The notes beneath the pieces were generated by a model that saw only the letters and a list, made by a program, of their open reading frames with translations, was not told the origin of the DNA and searched no databases. A DNA stretch of 50,372 nt. Source: Patescibacteria group bacterium (GTDB lineage: Bacteria > Patescibacteriota > JABMPQ01). The position numbers were made by a program, and so were the translations under genes. Positions 1 to 10,717 of this stretch are shown here, piece by piece (position 1 is the stretch's first letter; every line of letters starts with the position of its first letter). The DNA lies in the NCBI GenBank assembly GCA_018818965.1, contig JAHJQX010000036.1, positions 1-50,372 on the forward strand, given 5' to 3'.

Positions 1-1
1 G

Positions 2-100
2 AAGGTGTTGAAATACAATAACGAACGAACTGTTCTAGCTGAATTTAATGCTTATCACCCCGACTTCTATGGCGGAACAAATGTGACAGCAATTAAGTAA
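2..100 (+). CDS. C-terminal fragment of an FG-GAP/VCBS-like beta-propeller repeat protein (5' end outside window)
   Basis: An open frame enters from the left edge and ends with TAA at 98-100. The 32 visible residues end in EFNAYHPDFYGGTNVTAIK. This matches the repeat unit at the C-terminus of the subtilase at 46042-49353, where units read FFAFHPDSRTGVDVAAGD and NFLAYGSNFRGGIDVVGG. The protein is therefore probably another secreted or surface protein ending in FG-GAP-like propeller blades. Only the last blade is visible, so the catalytic or binding part, if any, is unknown. A strong terminator follows 25 bases downstream. The frame and stop are seen; the family is inferred from the within-window similarity. 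Confidence 0.6.
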   Translation, partial: KVLKYNNERTVLAEFNAYHPDFYGGTNVTAIK

Positions 101-125
101 TTAATCTCCGCTTTAAAGTATTAAT

Positions 126-160
126 AAAACTCCCGGCGAAGTTGTCGGGAGTTTTGCTTT
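126..160 (+). terminator. Rho-independent terminator after the FG-GAP gene
   Basis: A perfect 10-bp stem pairs 126-135 (aaaactcccg) with 146-155 (cgggagtttt) around a 10-base loop. The T-rich 3' arm continues into gctttact. It ends the gene stopping at 100 and separates it from tsaD. Confidence 0.85.
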
Positions 161-211
161 ACTAAAGAATTAGAGAAGTGTAAGGTAATATAGAATTAAT
201 TTTTTATCTCC

Positions 212-1255
212 ATGCTCATCCTCGGCGTTGAAACTTCCTGTGACGAAACTGCCGCCGCTGTCGTTAAAGACGGCGGTTTAGTATTGTCCAATATTGTTTC
301 CTCACAGACTGAATTGCACGCCCCTTACGGAGGAGTAGTGCCCGAGGTGGCGGCTCGCGATCATGTTAAAAATATTATCCCGATTGTCGACCAAGCTTTG
401 CAAAAAGCCAAGGTGAACCTAAAAAAAATAGATGCAATCGCCGTTACCAAAGGTCCGGGATTAGTAACTTCACTCTTGGTGGGGGTGGATACTGCTAAAA
501 GCCTTGCTTACACGACCAAAAAAAATATCGTCGGTATTAACCACTTAGAGGCCCATGTTTATGCCAGTCAGCTCCAGGAAGATGGCCAAGAGAAGCCAGT
601 GGGACTAAAATTCCCCTTGATTTACTTGATCGCTTCCGGTGGACACACGGAATTGGTTTTGATGGAAGATCATCTTAAACACACAACCATTGGTGCCACT
701 CGCGACGATGCCGCTGGCGAGGCTTTTGACAAAATTGCTAAATTGTTAAAACTCGACTATCCGGGTGGCCCCGAGATCGCTGAGCGAGCTAACTCTGGTA
801 ATTCCCGCTCCTACGCCTTCCCCCGTCCGATGTTGGAGCAAGGATACGAATTTAGTTTTTCGGGACTAAAGACTGACGTATTACGTCTAGTCAAAAAAAA
901 TAAATACAAACTCCCTCCGCAAGCTATTAATAATATCTGCGCTTCTTTCCAGGCGGCCGTGGCAGAGGTGCTAACTACTAAGACAATCAAAGCTGCTCAA
1001 GAACACCAAGCACGCATGATTGTGATAGGAGGCGGAGTTTCAGCTAATCGCTTGTTGAGGTGGACTTTGCAAAAAAAAGCACAAAATGAACTAGAAGAAG
1101 TAAAGCTTCTAATCCCGGATGTTAAATATTGTACTGACAACGCCGCGATGGTAGCTGCCCTCGGTTTTTATTATGCTCGGGAGGGAAAATTCAACGCGTG
1201 GGACAAACTGAAGGTAGAACCAAATTTGAATTTTAGCCAAAGTAAAAAGTGCTAG
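212..1255 (+). CDS. tsaD: tRNA N6-adenosine threonylcarbamoyltransferase TsaD
   Basis: TsaD (Kae1/Gcp family) transfers the threonylcarbamoyl group from threonylcarbamoyl-AMP to A37 of ANN-decoding tRNAs, working with TsaB and TsaE in most bacteria. The 347-residue length is normal for the family. It opens with the ASKHA-fold signature LGVETSCDET, carries the metal-binding HLEAH pair (His111 and His115), ASGGHTEL, the DDAAGEAFDK segment and the late CTDNAAM motif containing the last metal-ligand Asp. The ATG at 212 places the family N-terminus correctly; no Shine-Dalgarno sequence is seen in front of it. It is monocistronic, convergent with the FemAB gene. No tsaB or tsaE lies nearby. Identification is secure. 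Confidence 0.97.
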   Translation: MLILGVETSCDETAAAVVKDGGLVLSNIVSSQTELHAPYGGVVPEVAARDHVKNIIPIVDQALQKAKVNLKKIDAIAVTKGPGLVTSLLVGVDTAKSLAYTTKKNIVGINHLEAHVYASQLQEDGQEKPVGLKFPLIYLIASGGHTELVLMEDHLKHTTIGATRDDAAGEAFDKIAKLLKLDYPGGPEIAERANSGNSRSYAFPRPMLEQGYEFSFSGLKTDVLRLVKKNKYKLPPQAINNICASFQAAVAEVLTTKTIKAAQEHQARMIVIGGGVSANRLLRWTLQKKAQNELEEVKLLIPDVKYCTDNAAMVAALGFYYAREGKFNAWDKLKVEPNLNFSQSKKC

Positions 1256-1331
1256 AGTATAAAAGAGATTGGAAGCAACTTTGCAACAATAGCTCCCCAA
1301 AATAAGCATCCAATTCCTAGATGTTTTTTTA

Positions 1332-2333
1332 TTATCTAAACTTCTTAAGTAAATTATACCCCCGATACCAAACTGGCTGATAAACTAGTTCCATCGCCCC
1401 CACCCAATTCTTCTCCTCACCGCCAAATCCTCGCTTAAAGCGGGTAATACCTGACCAGGGATGATTATTATCAGCGTCTGACGGTGCAATCCCGCCGAAA
1501 TCATATAGTCTCATTCCTCTTTTTTTAGCTTCCTTGACCGCTTCCCACTGCAGCAAATGTGGAGCCATTAGACGTCGGTGTTTGTGACTAGAAGCTCCAT
1601 GTAAATAGGTGGCCTTATCACCAAAAAATGAAACAATGGCGGCAGCGATAATTTCACCTTTTCGCTCAGCTAAAAACAACCTGAGCAAATTGTCCCTACC
1701 TAAAATTTCTATCTGCTTTTGGTAATACTCCGGGGGATGAGCGCTAAACTTATCACGTTCCGTAGTTACTTCCATCAAAGTATAAAACTTATTAACGTCA
1801 GTTGTATTAGTGCTTCGCCTTATAACCACTCCTTTTCGCCCTGCCAAGCGGATATTGTAACGAGCTTTGTGGTGCATATCAGCTAGTAGATCCTCCTCGC
1901 TTTTGGTTAAATCAAGAAATAACGTATCTTTTGGTTGCACTTGTTTCTCCGCCATATTGAAGTCCATCTCTCGCAAAAACTTTGCCAATTCTGATTTTTC
2001 TTCCACTTCCGGATCAACTCGCAAAAAAATTGCCTTCTCCTGTTTAGCTATCTTTTTAATTTTTTCAAATAATGATCGGGGGCTGGTAATTTGGCTATCT
2101 CCGACAACTGGTCCTCGTGGACAATACAAATAACTTTTTCCCAGCGGCAACTCATACTTTATCACTTGGGTAACAGCTAAAATCTTAGCGTTGTCCCCGA
2201 CTGCTAGTCGCCAAACCGGCCGGCCACATTGCTCTTGGAACTGTCCCCACTGCCAAGATTGTAGGAGATGAGCGTCATTGCATAGTAAAAAGCTATTCCA
2301 CTGATTTTTGTCTTTGATTTCTTTGCTGTCCAT
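1332..2333 (-). CDS. FemAB/FmhB-family peptidoglycan-bridge peptidyltransferase
   Basis: A GNAT-fold protein of the FemABX family, whose members use aminoacyl-tRNA to add amino acids to the lipid II stem peptide or the cross-bridge. Visible family features are the N-terminal HLLQSWQWGQFQ segment, the central YNIRLAGRKGV stretch and the C-terminal LQWEAVKEAKKRGMRLYDFGG motif followed by the GITRFKRGFGG segment. I chose the ATG at 2331-2333 (MDSKEIKDKNQ), one base after the ruvA stop; a TTG five codons upstream would overlap ruvA and is less likely. The 333-residue length fits a two-GNAT-domain member. It is probably co-transcribed with ruvA. Some relatives act on other acceptors, so the exact substrate is not resolved. 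Confidence 0.85.
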   Translation of the reverse strand: MDSKEIKDKNQWNSFLLCNDAHLLQSWQWGQFQEQCGRPVWRLAVGDNAKILAVTQVIKYELPLGKSYLYCPRGPVVGDSQITSPRSLFEKIKKIAKQEKAIFLRVDPEVEEKSELAKFLREMDFNMAEKQVQPKDTLFLDLTKSEEDLLADMHHKARYNIRLAGRKGVVIRRSTNTTDVNKFYTLMEVTTERDKFSAHPPEYYQKQIEILGRDNLLRLFLAERKGEIIAAAIVSFFGDKATYLHGASSHKHRRLMAPHLLQWEAVKEAKKRGMRLYDFGGIAPSDADNNHPWSGITRFKRGFGGEEKNWVGAMELVYQPVWYRGYNLLKKFR

Positions 2334-2334
2334 A

Positions 2335-2913
2335 TTACTTTTTACCAATTCCCTGCAAAGCTAATTTCACCTTCTCCCCCACATCCTTAACATCATCCGA
2401 TATACCTTCCAGAGCCAGTTTCGCCTCTTGTCTACTATAACCTAGACGCATCAGAGCATTGATAGCGTCACCATCTTTTTCCGAGGCCATCACTTTATTG
2501 CCATCCACCAAAACGTCCATTTTGTTCTTGAGTTCCAAAATAATCAGTTCGGCCCTTTTCCGTCCGATCCCTGGCACTCGCGTTATAAAATCGACATTAG
2601 AAGTGCCAATTGCCTGCTTGATATCATCAACGGAAGATATTTCTAAAACAGCTAAACCTACCCGTGGCCCAACACCAGAAACTGAGGTGATAATCTCGAA
2701 AAATTCTAACTCTGCCATCGTTAAAAACCCGAAAAGATTGAGGGCATCTTCCCGAATATGTTGATAAACAAACAATTCGACTTCCTCCTCCGCACCTCTG
2801 ATCCCACTCAATGCTTTATGAGTGGTATAAACACGATAACCCACTCCACCCACTTCTAAAATAACAAAACCTTCTCTGACTAATTTAATTTTTCCTTTTA
2901 AATATGAAATCAT
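2335..2913 (-). CDS. ruvA: Holliday junction branch migration protein RuvA
   Basis: RuvA binds four-way junctions as a tetramer and loads the RuvB motor. The 192-residue frame from the ATG at 2911-2913 begins MISYLKGKIKLV, the usual start of domain I. Domain II carries the two helix-hairpin-helix motifs (SGVGPRVGLAVLEI and VPGIGRKRAELIILELK), and domain III ends the protein (DAINALMRLGYSRQEAKLAL). The open frame continues 24 codons upstream into the rpoC terminator, but those residues do not resemble RuvA. A TATAAT-like box nine bases before the ATG suggests a very short leader. ruvB and ruvC are not in the window. The FemAB gene begins one base beyond its stop. Confidence 0.95.
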   Translation of the reverse strand: MISYLKGKIKLVREGFVILEVGGVGYRVYTTHKALSGIRGAEEEVELFVYQHIREDALNLFGFLTMAELEFFEIITSVSGVGPRVGLAVLEISSVDDIKQAIGTSNVDFITRVPGIGRKRAELIILELKNKMDVLVDGNKVMASEKDGDAINALMRLGYSRQEAKLALEGISDDVKDVGEKVKLALQGIGKK

Positions 2914-2922
2914 ACTATTTCT

Positions 2923-2928
2923 ATTATA
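2923..2928 (-). promoter_or_regulatory. Possible -10 box for ruvA-femAB
   Basis: The minus strand reads TATAAT here, 9 bases before the ruvA ATG, just after the rpoC terminator. No convincing -35 box is present, and the short spacing would give an almost leaderless mRNA. Confidence 0.4.
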
Positions 2929-2940
2929 TATAACTTGGCC

Positions 2941-2970
2941 AAAAAGAAAAACTGGTATATGCCAGTTTTT
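2941..2970 (-). terminator. Rho-independent terminator of rpoBC
   Basis: An 8-bp stem pairs 2947-2954 (aaaactgg) with 2962-2969 (ccagtttt). On the minus strand it is followed by tttttcttttt. It lies 24 bases past the rpoC stop and before the ruvA start. Confidence 0.8.
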
Positions 2971-2994
2971 CTCTTGGAAAAGCAATAATCTTTA

Positions 2995-5900
2995 CTATTT
3001 GGCCTCTATCCCTGCCTTATTTCGGTATCCTGTACCACTGGGAATCAATTTACCGATAATCACATTTTCCTTAAGACCCCGCAACTCATCAGTTTTACCA
3101 ACTATGGAAGCATCAATTAGAACCCGGGAAGTTTCTTGAAAAGAAGCCGCCGATAAAAAGCTAGGCGTAGTCAAAGAAGCTTTAGTTACCCCTAATAGTA
3201 ATTCGGTCGATTCGGGTGGCCGCTTGCCTTCTTTTTTAAGCTTTGCCCTAATAACTTCAAAGCGTACTCGATCCTCAATCGAACCCACCAACAAATCACT
3301 GTCGCCAGTTTCTACAATTTTCACCCGGGACAACATCTGGCGGATAACAATTTCGATATGCTTATCACTCACGTCCTGACCCTGGCTAGAATAGATAAAT
3401 TGTGCTTCTTTTAAGATATACTTCTGCACTCTAGTCCGACCGCCAACCTTAAATAAATGCTGCAGATCAAGAGTACCTTCGGTTAATTGTTGGCCTTTAG
3501 CCACTATCTCGCCCTGTTCAACCCAGATAACCGCGTTGCTAGGCAGAACATATTCCTTCTCGTCTCCTCCCTCGTGTATGACTGATAGCTTGTCACCTTC
3601 TATTTTCACAAAGCCAGCTTTTTGGGCTTTGATATCTTTGCCTTTAGCGTCTTGAGCTAAAATTGCGTCCTTATCAATATGATCACCGTCTTTTGCCTTA
3701 GTCTTACCGCCCGCGATATTATAATTATCTTTTTTAACCTCGGAAGAAATAATCCGCAAAATCTTTTGGTCTTTTTCCTCCTCGATATGAACCAGACCAT
3801 CAATATCAGCGACAACAGCCGGTTTCTTGATACCCCGAGCTTCAAAAAGTTCCTCCACGCGCGGTAGACCCTGCGTGATATCTCCTTCACCAGCTACACC
3901 ACCCGTATGGAAAGTACGCATCGTTAGCTGAGTACCTGGTTCACCAATCGACTGCGCCGCGATAATTCCTACCGCCTCGCCAATCGCTACTAATTCATTC
4001 CGCCCTAGATCCCAACCATAACATTTTTGGCAAACCCCTTTGCATAGCTTGCAAGTCAACATCGATCTGATTTTTATGTTATCGAGATCGCTTTGGTCTA
4101 TCTTTTCCGCCATTTCCCGACCGATAACCTCATCCTTAGCAACAATTTTGTCCTTACCAATAGTAATATCTTCCATAGCTGTACGTCCTACTAGACGAGA
4201 GAAAAAATCCTTGTTCATATCCTCGCTGACTTGACGGTTAATCTCAATCCCTTCTTTGTCGCCACAGTCCTCTTTCTCGACCACCATGTCCTGAGCAACA
4301 TCAATCAGACGACGGGTCAAATATCCAGCGTTAGCTGTTCGTAGAGCCGTATCAGATAAACCTTTACGAGCACCATGTGTCGAAATAAAATATTCTAATA
4401 CACCCAGACCTTCCTTGAAGCTGTTCTTAACCGGTAGCTCAATCGTTTTACCAGACGGAGCGGCCATAAGACCTCTCATACCAGACATCTGAACAATTTG
4501 CGGCCAACTACCACGCGCGCCAGACTCAACCATCATGTAAACTGGGCCATATTTATCCAGAGCATTAACTGCTACTTCCGTGATTTCGTCTTTGATCTTT
4601 GACCAAATTTCAATAATTTTGCGATAGCGTTCCTCATCGGTTAACAGACCCATTTTAAACTGCTGTCTCACTTCCTCTACTTGTCCACGTGCTTTTTCCA
4701 TCAACTGTGGCTTCTCTGGTGGTACGTGTAAATCATCCATGCTCCAAGATAAACCTGATTTTGTTAGATACTTGAAACCAATGTCTTTAAGATTATCAAC
4801 TAACTGAACCGTCCGCTCTTGGCTAAATCGCTCTAGGCACTGGGAAATAATCTTGGTAATTGATTTCTTGTCTAGAGTTTTATTCACAAACCACATCTCT
4901 TTGGGCAGAATTTGGTTGAATATCGCCCTACCAACGCAAGTTTCTTGTATTTGACCATCAATCCGTATTTTGATCTTGGCACGGATATCAACTTGATTGT
5001 TTTGGTAAGCCAAGAGAGCTTCCTCAATGTCAGTAAAATATTTACCTTCACCCAAAACACCCGGCTTTATATTGGTCATATAATAGCACCCCAAAACAAT
5101 ATCTTGCGAAGCGGTAGTACTAGGGGCACCAGTAGCTGGCTTTAATAAATTTTTCTCTGATGCCATCAATGTTTTGGCCTCCTCTCGTGCCAAAGGAGTA
5201 ATCGGGACATGAGCCGCCATCTGGTCACCATCGAAGTCAGCGTTAAAAGAGGCACAAACCATTGGATGAACCTGAATAGCCTTACCTTCAATCAATCGAG
5301 GTTGAAAAGCTTGGATACTGAGACGATGCAGAGTCGGGGCACGATTAAGCAATATGCGGTGATCCTTAATAACCTCCTCTAACATATCCCAAATCTCCTC
5401 TTTGCCTTCTTCGATTAACCTAGTAGCGGAGCGAACATTATAGGCCAGTTCATTGGTAATAAGTTTATTGATAACAAAGGGCTTGAACAGCTCTAAAGCC
5501 ATGATCTTTGGGATACCACACTCATGCAGACTAAGTTTGGGCCCGACTACAATTACTGAACGACCAGAATAATCTACCCGCTTCCCTAGTAGATTCTGAC
5601 GGAAACGACCTTGTTTTCCCTTAAGCATATCAGCCAAAGATTTTAGCGGTCTTTTTTTACCAGTCGAGGCAGCGGCGGCCGTGCCATGGCGAGCGGAGTT
5701 GTCAATGAGAGCATCGACTGCTTCTTGGAGCATTCTCTTCTCATTACGGCGAATAACTTCGGGCGCATCTAATTCGATCAGGCGCCGGAGACGATTATTG
5801 CGATTGATCACCCGTCGGTAGAGATCATTAAGATCAGAGGCAGCAAAACGTCCGCCATCCAATTGCACCATTGGCCGCAGGTCAGGCGGTAGCACCGGCA

Positions 5901-6804
5901 AGACAGAGACCATCATCCATTCCGGTTTAACTTGAGCATTGGCCATACCATAAATAAGATTAATCCGCCGTTTCATTTTCTTTCTTTGCGAGGCTGGTAC
6001 TTGTTTACTCTCGGCTTCTAGATGCTTCGCTAATTTCGCCAGGTCTATTTCTGCCAAAAGTTTACGGACTGCCTCCGCTCCAATGCCCGCTTGGAAAACT
6101 TGTCCATATTTCAGTGACAGATCCCGATATTCTAGTTCAGAGATAATCTTCATCTTTTTCAGTCCTTTTAAGACTGATTTCTCTTGTTTGAAAACTTTTT
6201 CTAACCCTGCCAGTTCTTTCTCTTGGTTTTTGTTGATTCGAGAAATGTCGTCCTTACCGGATTTGCCCTTAGCTCCCTCTTTAGAACGAAGTTCATTAAT
6301 AGTATCTTTATATTTCTTGTTTATGCTCTTTTTCTTAGACTTATACTCGCCATCCAGTGACTCCAAAGCTTGCGCCTTAGCTTGCTCATCAACACTGATA
6401 ATAATATAGTCTGCAAAATAAATAACTCGCTCTAACTTCTGGAAAGATAGATCTAAGAGCAGGCCGATCTTTGATGGTACCCCACGCAGAAACCAAATAT
6501 GTGATACTGGAGCTGCTAAGGCAATATGTCCCATCCGATCACGCCGAACAATTGAGCGGGTAACTTCCACACCACACTTGTCACAAACTACTCCTTTGTA
6601 GCGGATACGTTTGTATTTACCACAATAACATTCCCAGTCTTTAGTTGGACCAAAAATTTTCTCACAAAACAGCCCATCTTTTTCTGGACGCTGCGTGCGG
6701 TAATTAATTGTCTCCGGTTTCTTTACTTCTCCGTGTGACCAATCCAGAATGGTATCGGGGGAAGCTAGTTTTAATTTTATGGCTTTGAAGTCAGATAGGA
6801 TCAT
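2995..6804 (-). CDS. rpoC: DNA-directed RNA polymerase subunit beta' (RpoC)
   Basis: The largest catalytic subunit of RNA polymerase, 1269 residues. The N-terminal zinc site is [20 protein letters not shown]; the catalytic Mg-binding loop NADFDGDQM holds the three aspartates; the second zinc site is [13 protein letters not shown]; the trigger-loop region reads [20 protein letters not shown]. Between about residues 150 and 215 there is a lysine/glutamate-rich, coiled-coil-like insertion in the clamp region. The ATG gives the expected [19 protein letters not shown] start; no Shine-Dalgarno site is evident. It lies 47 bases downstream of rpoB in the same unit and is followed by a terminator. Confidence 0.98.
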   Translation of the reverse strand: MILSDFKAIKLKLASPDTILDWSHGEVKKPETINYRTQRPEKDGLFCEKIFGPTKDWECYCGKYKRIRYKGVVCDKCGVEVTRSIVRRDRMGHIALAAPVSHIWFLRGVPSKIGLLLDLSFQKLERVIYFADYIIISVDEQAKAQALESLDGEYKSKKKSINKKYKDTINELRSKEGAKGKSGKDDISRINKNQEKELAGLEKVFKQEKSVLKGLKKMKIISELEYRDLSLKYGQVFQAGIGAEAVRKLLAEIDLAKLAKHLEAESKQVPASQRKKMKRRINLIYGMANAQVKPEWMMVSVLPVLPPDLRPMVQLDGGRFAASDLNDLYRRVINRNNRLRRLIELDAPEVIRRNEKRMLQEAVDALIDNSARHGTAAAASTGKKRPLKSLADMLKGKQGRFRQNLLGKRVDYSGRSVIVVGPKLSLHECGIPKIMALELFKPFVINKLITNELAYNVRSATRLIEEGKEEIWDMLEEVIKDHRILLNRAPTLHRLSIQAFQPRLIEGKAIQVHPMVCASFNADFDGDQMAAHVPITPLAREEAKTLMASEKNLLKPATGAPSTTASQDIVLGCYYMTNIKPGVLGEGKYFTDIEEALLAYQNNQVDIRAKIKIRIDGQIQETCVGRAIFNQILPKEMWFVNKTLDKKSITKIISQCLERFSQERTVQLVDNLKDIGFKYLTKSGLSWSMDDLHVPPEKPQLMEKARGQVEEVRQQFKMGLLTDEERYRKIIEIWSKIKDEITEVAVNALDKYGPVYMMVESGARGSWPQIVQMSGMRGLMAAPSGKTIELPVKNSFKEGLGVLEYFISTHGARKGLSDTALRTANAGYLTRRLIDVAQDMVVEKEDCGDKEGIEINRQVSEDMNKDFFSRLVGRTAMEDITIGKDKIVAKDEVIGREMAEKIDQSDLDNIKIRSMLTCKLCKGVCQKCYGWDLGRNELVAIGEAVGIIAAQSIGEPGTQLTMRTFHTGGVAGEGDITQGLPRVEELFEARGIKKPAVVADIDGLVHIEEEKDQKILRIISSEVKKDNYNIAGGKTKAKDGDHIDKDAILAQDAKGKDIKAQKAGFVKIEGDKLSVIHEGGDEKEYVLPSNAVIWVEQGEIVAKGQQLTEGTLDLQHLFKVGGRTRVQKYILKEAQFIYSSQGQDVSDKHIEIVIRQMLSRVKIVETGDSDLLVGSIEDRVRFEVIRAKLKKEGKRPPESTELLLGVTKASLTTPSFLSAASFQETSRVLIDASIVGKTDELRGLKENVIIGKLIPSGTGYRNKAGIEAK

Positions 6805-6851
6805 GAAAATTAGTTAAAAGTTAAAAATGTAAAACCGAAAGATATGGGAAA

Positions 6852-9800
6852 TTAGCTTTTTCTGTTATCCTGGCCTTCTTTTTTATCAAAATCCTCGTTG
6901 GTCTTACTGCCAATCAAGTCAACATCTAGGCCTAAACTCTTCAGCTCTTTTACTAGGACACCAAATGATTCGGGGACATTGGGTTTTCTAATAGCTTCTC
7001 CCTTAATAATCGCTTCGTAAGTTTTCGAGCGTCCTAAAACATCGTCAGACTTAATCGTCAACATTTCTTGTAGAGTATGAGCCGAGCCGTAGGCTTCCAG
7101 AGCCCACACTTCCATCTCACCAAAGCGCTGACCACCAAATTGTGCCTTACCACCAAGCGGCTGCTGGGTAATTAAAGAGTAAGGACCAATCGAACGCTGA
7201 TGGATCTTATCTTCCACTAAATGATACAGCTTTAGAATATACATGATACCCACCGTTGTCTTCTCAAGAAATTTCTCGCCTGTCTTGCCATTGCACAGCT
7301 GCACCTGGCCATTTTCGGGGACACCCGCTTTTTTGAGTTCTTGCTTGATAATATCTTCTGGGATCCCATCGAGGGCGGGAGTAGCCACCGTATAGCCTAA
7401 ACGTTGAGCCGCCCAGCCCAGATGAGTTTCTAAGATTTGGCCTAAGTTCATACGAGAAGCTACGCCCAGTGGATTTAAAATAACATCAACCGGTGTCCCG
7501 TCTTCTAAATGAGGCATGTCTTCAGCCGGCACTACTTTGGAAATGACACCTTTGTTACCATGGCGACCGGCCAATTTGTCTCCTACCTGAATTTTACGCA
7601 TCTGGGCAATAGAAACTTGGATAGTTTTAATGACGCCAGTGGGTAATTTATCGCCTGCCTCGCGTGAAAATATTTTAATGTCGACAACTTTACCCTGTTC
7701 GCCGTGTTCCAGATAGAGTGAAGAATCTTTTACATCCCGGGCTTTCTCACCAAAAATAGCGCGCAGCAGTCTTTCTTCAGCTGTTAACTCAGTTTCACCT
7801 TTAGGAGTAATTTTACCTACCAAAATATCACTGGAGGAAACTTCTGCTCCTAGACGAACAATGCCTTCTTCGTCGAGATCTTTAAGTTTCTCTTCCCCAA
7901 CATTGGGGATATCGCGAGTAACGATCTCTGGACCTAATTTAGTATCACGCACATCCATTGAGAAATCTTCAATATGAATAGAAGTGTAACGATCATCACG
8001 TACCAAGCGGTCGGAAATTAAAATAGCATCTTCAAAATTCCCACCATGCCAAGACATAAAGGCTACCAGCACATTTTGACCTAAAGCTAATTCACCATTA
8101 TCAGTAGCTGGTCCATCTGCTAATGTCTCGCCTTTCCCCACTTTTTGCCCTACATTGACAATCGGATGCTGGTTGATGCAAGTCGAAGTATTAGATCTTA
8201 AATAATTGTGTAATTTGTATTCATCAATTCCTCCTTTATTGTTTCTAACTTTTAGGTGATTGCCGTCGACTGCCATCACCTCACCCGCTTCTTTACTGAC
8301 TACTACTGCTCCCGAATCAATCGCAACCCTTCCCTCTACTCCCGTACCAACGATCGGTGCTTGTGGTTTCACGCAAGGCACCGCCTGCCGTTGCATATTT
8401 GTGCCCATTAGGGCTCGATTAGCATCGTCATTTTCCAGAAAGGGGATCAAAGAAGTAGCTACACTAATAATTTGTCGGGGGGAGACATCGATATATTCGA
8501 TCTTGCCAGTGGCTTCCATTGATGGCTCGCCCTCCACTCGCACTTCAGCACGATTATTGACAAAATAACCATTCTCGCCCATCGGAGTAGTGGCTGGAGC
8601 AGTAACTGTCCTCTCTTCCTCAAAAGCATCCAAGTAGACAATCTCATCGGTAACACGAGATTTAATTCTGATTTCTTCTAAATTTAGTTTTTTTAACTTA
8701 CTGACGTCGTCTTTTTTGATAACGTCTCCCTCTTTAACAATAACTTTCTTACCTTTAGCATCTTTAATATCCTTGTAGCTAATTTCACCAACAGCTTTTT
8801 CTATTTTATTACCCTCAATGGCACGTAATACTTTACGATAAGGAGTTTCGACAAAGCCGTATTCATTAATCCGGGCATAGGAAGCAAGATGGCCAACTAA
8901 GCCAATATTTGGACCCTCAGAAGTGGCAATCGGACAAACCCGACCGTAATGAGAAGAGTGAACATCACGGACATCAAAGCCGGCTCGTTCTCGAGAGAGA
9001 CCGCCAGGTCCCATAGCTGATACTCGCCGTTTATGTTCCAACTCCGATAAAGGATTTGTTTGATCCATAAACTGAGACAGCTGGGAAGACATGAAAAATT
9101 CTCGAATAGCCGCGATAATCGGTCGAGCATTGACCAGCTGAGTGGGGGTCATGGTATCAGTATCCTGTGTACTCATGCGATCACGGGCAATACGCACCAT
9201 CCGAGTCAGACCAACCCGCATTTTATTCTGGGCTAATTCGCCAACGGCTCGTAAACGACGATTACCCAAGTGATCAATATCATCCGGAGACCCTTTAACA
9301 ACGTTAAGGCGGACAATTTCTTTCATAATTGCTACCAGATCTTCCTTGCGAAAAACACGGTTCTTCTTGTCGATGGGAGCATTCATGCCTAAACGCTGAT
9401 TGGCCTTAAATCGACCAACCTTGCCAAAATCATAGCGATCAAAATCGAAAAACATTGCCTCAATTAACGAACGGGCATTATCAGCTGTAGCCAAATCGCC
9501 GGGACGGATCCGTTTGTAAACTTCAATTAAGCCATCTTCCTCAGTTTTGGCGTCATCCTTTGCTAGAGTACTGGCAATAAATTTTTTATCTGGCAGAGTA
9601 TCAACCTCAGTAAACATTTCCTTGATCTTTTCATCAGGACCAAGACCAAAAGCCTTCATTAAAGAAGTAGCTGCCACTTTCCGCTTACGATCAATTTTTA
9701 CACTGATCACTCCATTGGCATCGGTCTCAAATTCCAACCAAGCCCCTCGATTAGGGATTACTTTGGCTCCAAAAAGTTGTTCATCTTTAACCACATTGAC

Positions 9801-10229
9801 AGTGAAAATAACACCGGGAGAACGGATTAGCTGACTAACCACTACTCTTTCTACACCATTAACGATAAAAGTTCCCCGATCAGTCATCAAGGGAAACTCA
9901 CCTAGATATATTTCTTGTTCTTTTAATTCACCCGTTTCTTTATTAACTAGTTGCACTTTTGCCTTAACGGCCGCCTCGAAAGTAGCATTTTTGGACTTAG
10001 ACATTTCCTCGTCCATTTTCGGTTCGTCAATAATAAAGTCGACGAAATTTAGCTCCAGCTTCTTTTCCGAAAAATCACGAATAGGAGAAATTTCCGCGAA
10101 AAGTTCTAAAATTCCTTCCCGGAGAAACCATTCGTAAGAGTCAATCTGAATTTCGGTCAGAGGGGGAAGATCGATAATTTCATGACGTTGGGAGAAAAAT
10201 TTGCGGGGTGAGTGTTTGGTAGAGAACAT
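6852..10229 (-). CDS. rpoB: DNA-directed RNA polymerase subunit beta (RpoB)
   Basis: The beta subunit of RNA polymerase, 1125 residues from the ATG at 10227-10229 ([12 protein letters not shown]). A TTG 27 codons upstream would extend it into the leader with residues unlike RpoB, so it was rejected. The rifampicin-pocket region is complete ([20 protein letters not shown], then [19 protein letters not shown]). The C-terminal catalytic region is intact ([34 protein letters not shown]). The stretch that in most bacteria reads CPIETPEGPN is [10 protein letters not shown] here. It is the first gene of rpoBC, behind a promoter at 10388-10415 and a hairpin-bearing leader of about 150 bases. Genes for L10/L7-L12 do not precede it. 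Confidence 0.98.
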   Translation of the reverse strand: MFSTKHSPRKFFSQRHEIIDLPPLTEIQIDSYEWFLREGILELFAEISPIRDFSEKKLELNFVDFIIDEPKMDEEMSKSKNATFEAAVKAKVQLVNKETGELKEQEIYLGEFPLMTDRGTFIVNGVERVVVSQLIRSPGVIFTVNVVKDEQLFGAKVIPNRGAWLEFETDANGVISVKIDRKRKVAATSLMKAFGLGPDEKIKEMFTEVDTLPDKKFIASTLAKDDAKTEEDGLIEVYKRIRPGDLATADNARSLIEAMFFDFDRYDFGKVGRFKANQRLGMNAPIDKKNRVFRKEDLVAIMKEIVRLNVVKGSPDDIDHLGNRRLRAVGELAQNKMRVGLTRMVRIARDRMSTQDTDTMTPTQLVNARPIIAAIREFFMSSQLSQFMDQTNPLSELEHKRRVSAMGPGGLSRERAGFDVRDVHSSHYGRVCPIATSEGPNIGLVGHLASYARINEYGFVETPYRKVLRAIEGNKIEKAVGEISYKDIKDAKGKKVIVKEGDVIKKDDVSKLKKLNLEEIRIKSRVTDEIVYLDAFEEERTVTAPATTPMGENGYFVNNRAEVRVEGEPSMEATGKIEYIDVSPRQIISVATSLIPFLENDDANRALMGTNMQRQAVPCVKPQAPIVGTGVEGRVAIDSGAVVVSKEAGEVMAVDGNHLKVRNNKGGIDEYKLHNYLRSNTSTCINQHPIVNVGQKVGKGETLADGPATDNGELALGQNVLVAFMSWHGGNFEDAILISDRLVRDDRYTSIHIEDFSMDVRDTKLGPEIVTRDIPNVGEEKLKDLDEEGIVRLGAEVSSSDILVGKITPKGETELTAEERLLRAIFGEKARDVKDSSLYLEHGEQGKVVDIKIFSREAGDKLPTGVIKTIQVSIAQMRKIQVGDKLAGRHGNKGVISKVVPAEDMPHLEDGTPVDVILNPLGVASRMNLGQILETHLGWAAQRLGYTVATPALDGIPEDIIKQELKKAGVPENGQVQLCNGKTGEKFLEKTTVGIMYILKLYHLVEDKIHQRSIGPYSLITQQPLGGKAQFGGQRFGEMEVWALEAYGSAHTLQEMLTIKSDDVLGRSKTYEAIIKGEAIRKPNVPESFGVLVKELKSLGLDVDLIGSKTNEDFDKKEGQDNRKS

Positions 10230-10301
10230 TTTTTGCGCCGTTAGAGTTATAAATTCAGGGCGTAATACCCTGTCGAAGTGATGAAAACAAGACGCAACTA
10301 A

Positions 10302-10359
10302 ATAAAACAAAAGACTCCTTCCGATTAAAGAATGAGTTTTTGCCTACTTAGGAGGTCTT
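10302..10359 (-). promoter_or_regulatory. Possible transcription attenuator in the rpoB leader
   Basis: On the minus strand aagacctcct (10350-10359) can pair with aggagtctt (10311-10319) with one bulged base, around a loop of about 30 bases. The 3' arm runs straight into ttttgtttt. The hairpin lies between the rpoB promoter and start codon, so it could act as a partial terminator. The loop is long, so this is only a candidate. Confidence 0.4.
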
Positions 10360-10387
10360 AGCCAACATAATTAATTTTCATAACTTT

Positions 10388-10415
10388 ATCCTAGCAGTTT
10401 TCTATTTGTCGTCAA
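10388..10415 (-). promoter_or_regulatory. rpoBC promoter
   Basis: The minus strand has TTGACG (10410-10415), a 16-base spacer and TAGGAT (10388-10393), about 160 bases before the rpoB ATG. The rest of the gene-free stretch 10230-10639 holds the leader hairpin, an AT-rich segment around 10520-10560 and no coding region I believe in. Confidence 0.6.
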
Positions 10416-10639
10416 GGGAATTTAAGGGATTTGTCGTTCTAGTAGTCTTGAAAACCATTGAGAGGCTGGGCAAGCGGGCGGACGGGGGAAATCCAATGTG
10501 TTGAACGACAGATTACGTTATTTTGTAGCAATTGTATATATTATGTAGATAAGTCAGTACTCTTTTTGCAACCAACCAAAACAACATTACCCAGAACCCT
10601 TTACTATAAAGGCACAACAGTTAATTTAAACAAAATGCC

Positions 10640-10668
10640 TTTACTTTTTCACTTTATTAAGGTATAGT
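10640..10668 (+). promoter_or_regulatory. Promoter of the GC-rich lipoprotein gene
   Basis: TTTACT (10640-10645), a 17-base spacer and TATAGT (10663-10668), 50 bases before the ATG at 10718. An 8-bp inverted repeat, taaaggca (10607-10614) and tgccttta (10636-10643), overlaps the -35 box and might be an operator. Confidence 0.6.
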
Positions 10669-10717
10669 ACAAATACTTGTAGCTTGAACAAAAAACTCCA
10701 GCCGACTAGGAGAGAAA

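Noticed and set aside
10458-10667. 69-residue plus-strand frame upstream of the lipoprotein
   Set aside because: No RBS, odd composition, and it runs through the lipoprotein promoter and an inverted repeat.
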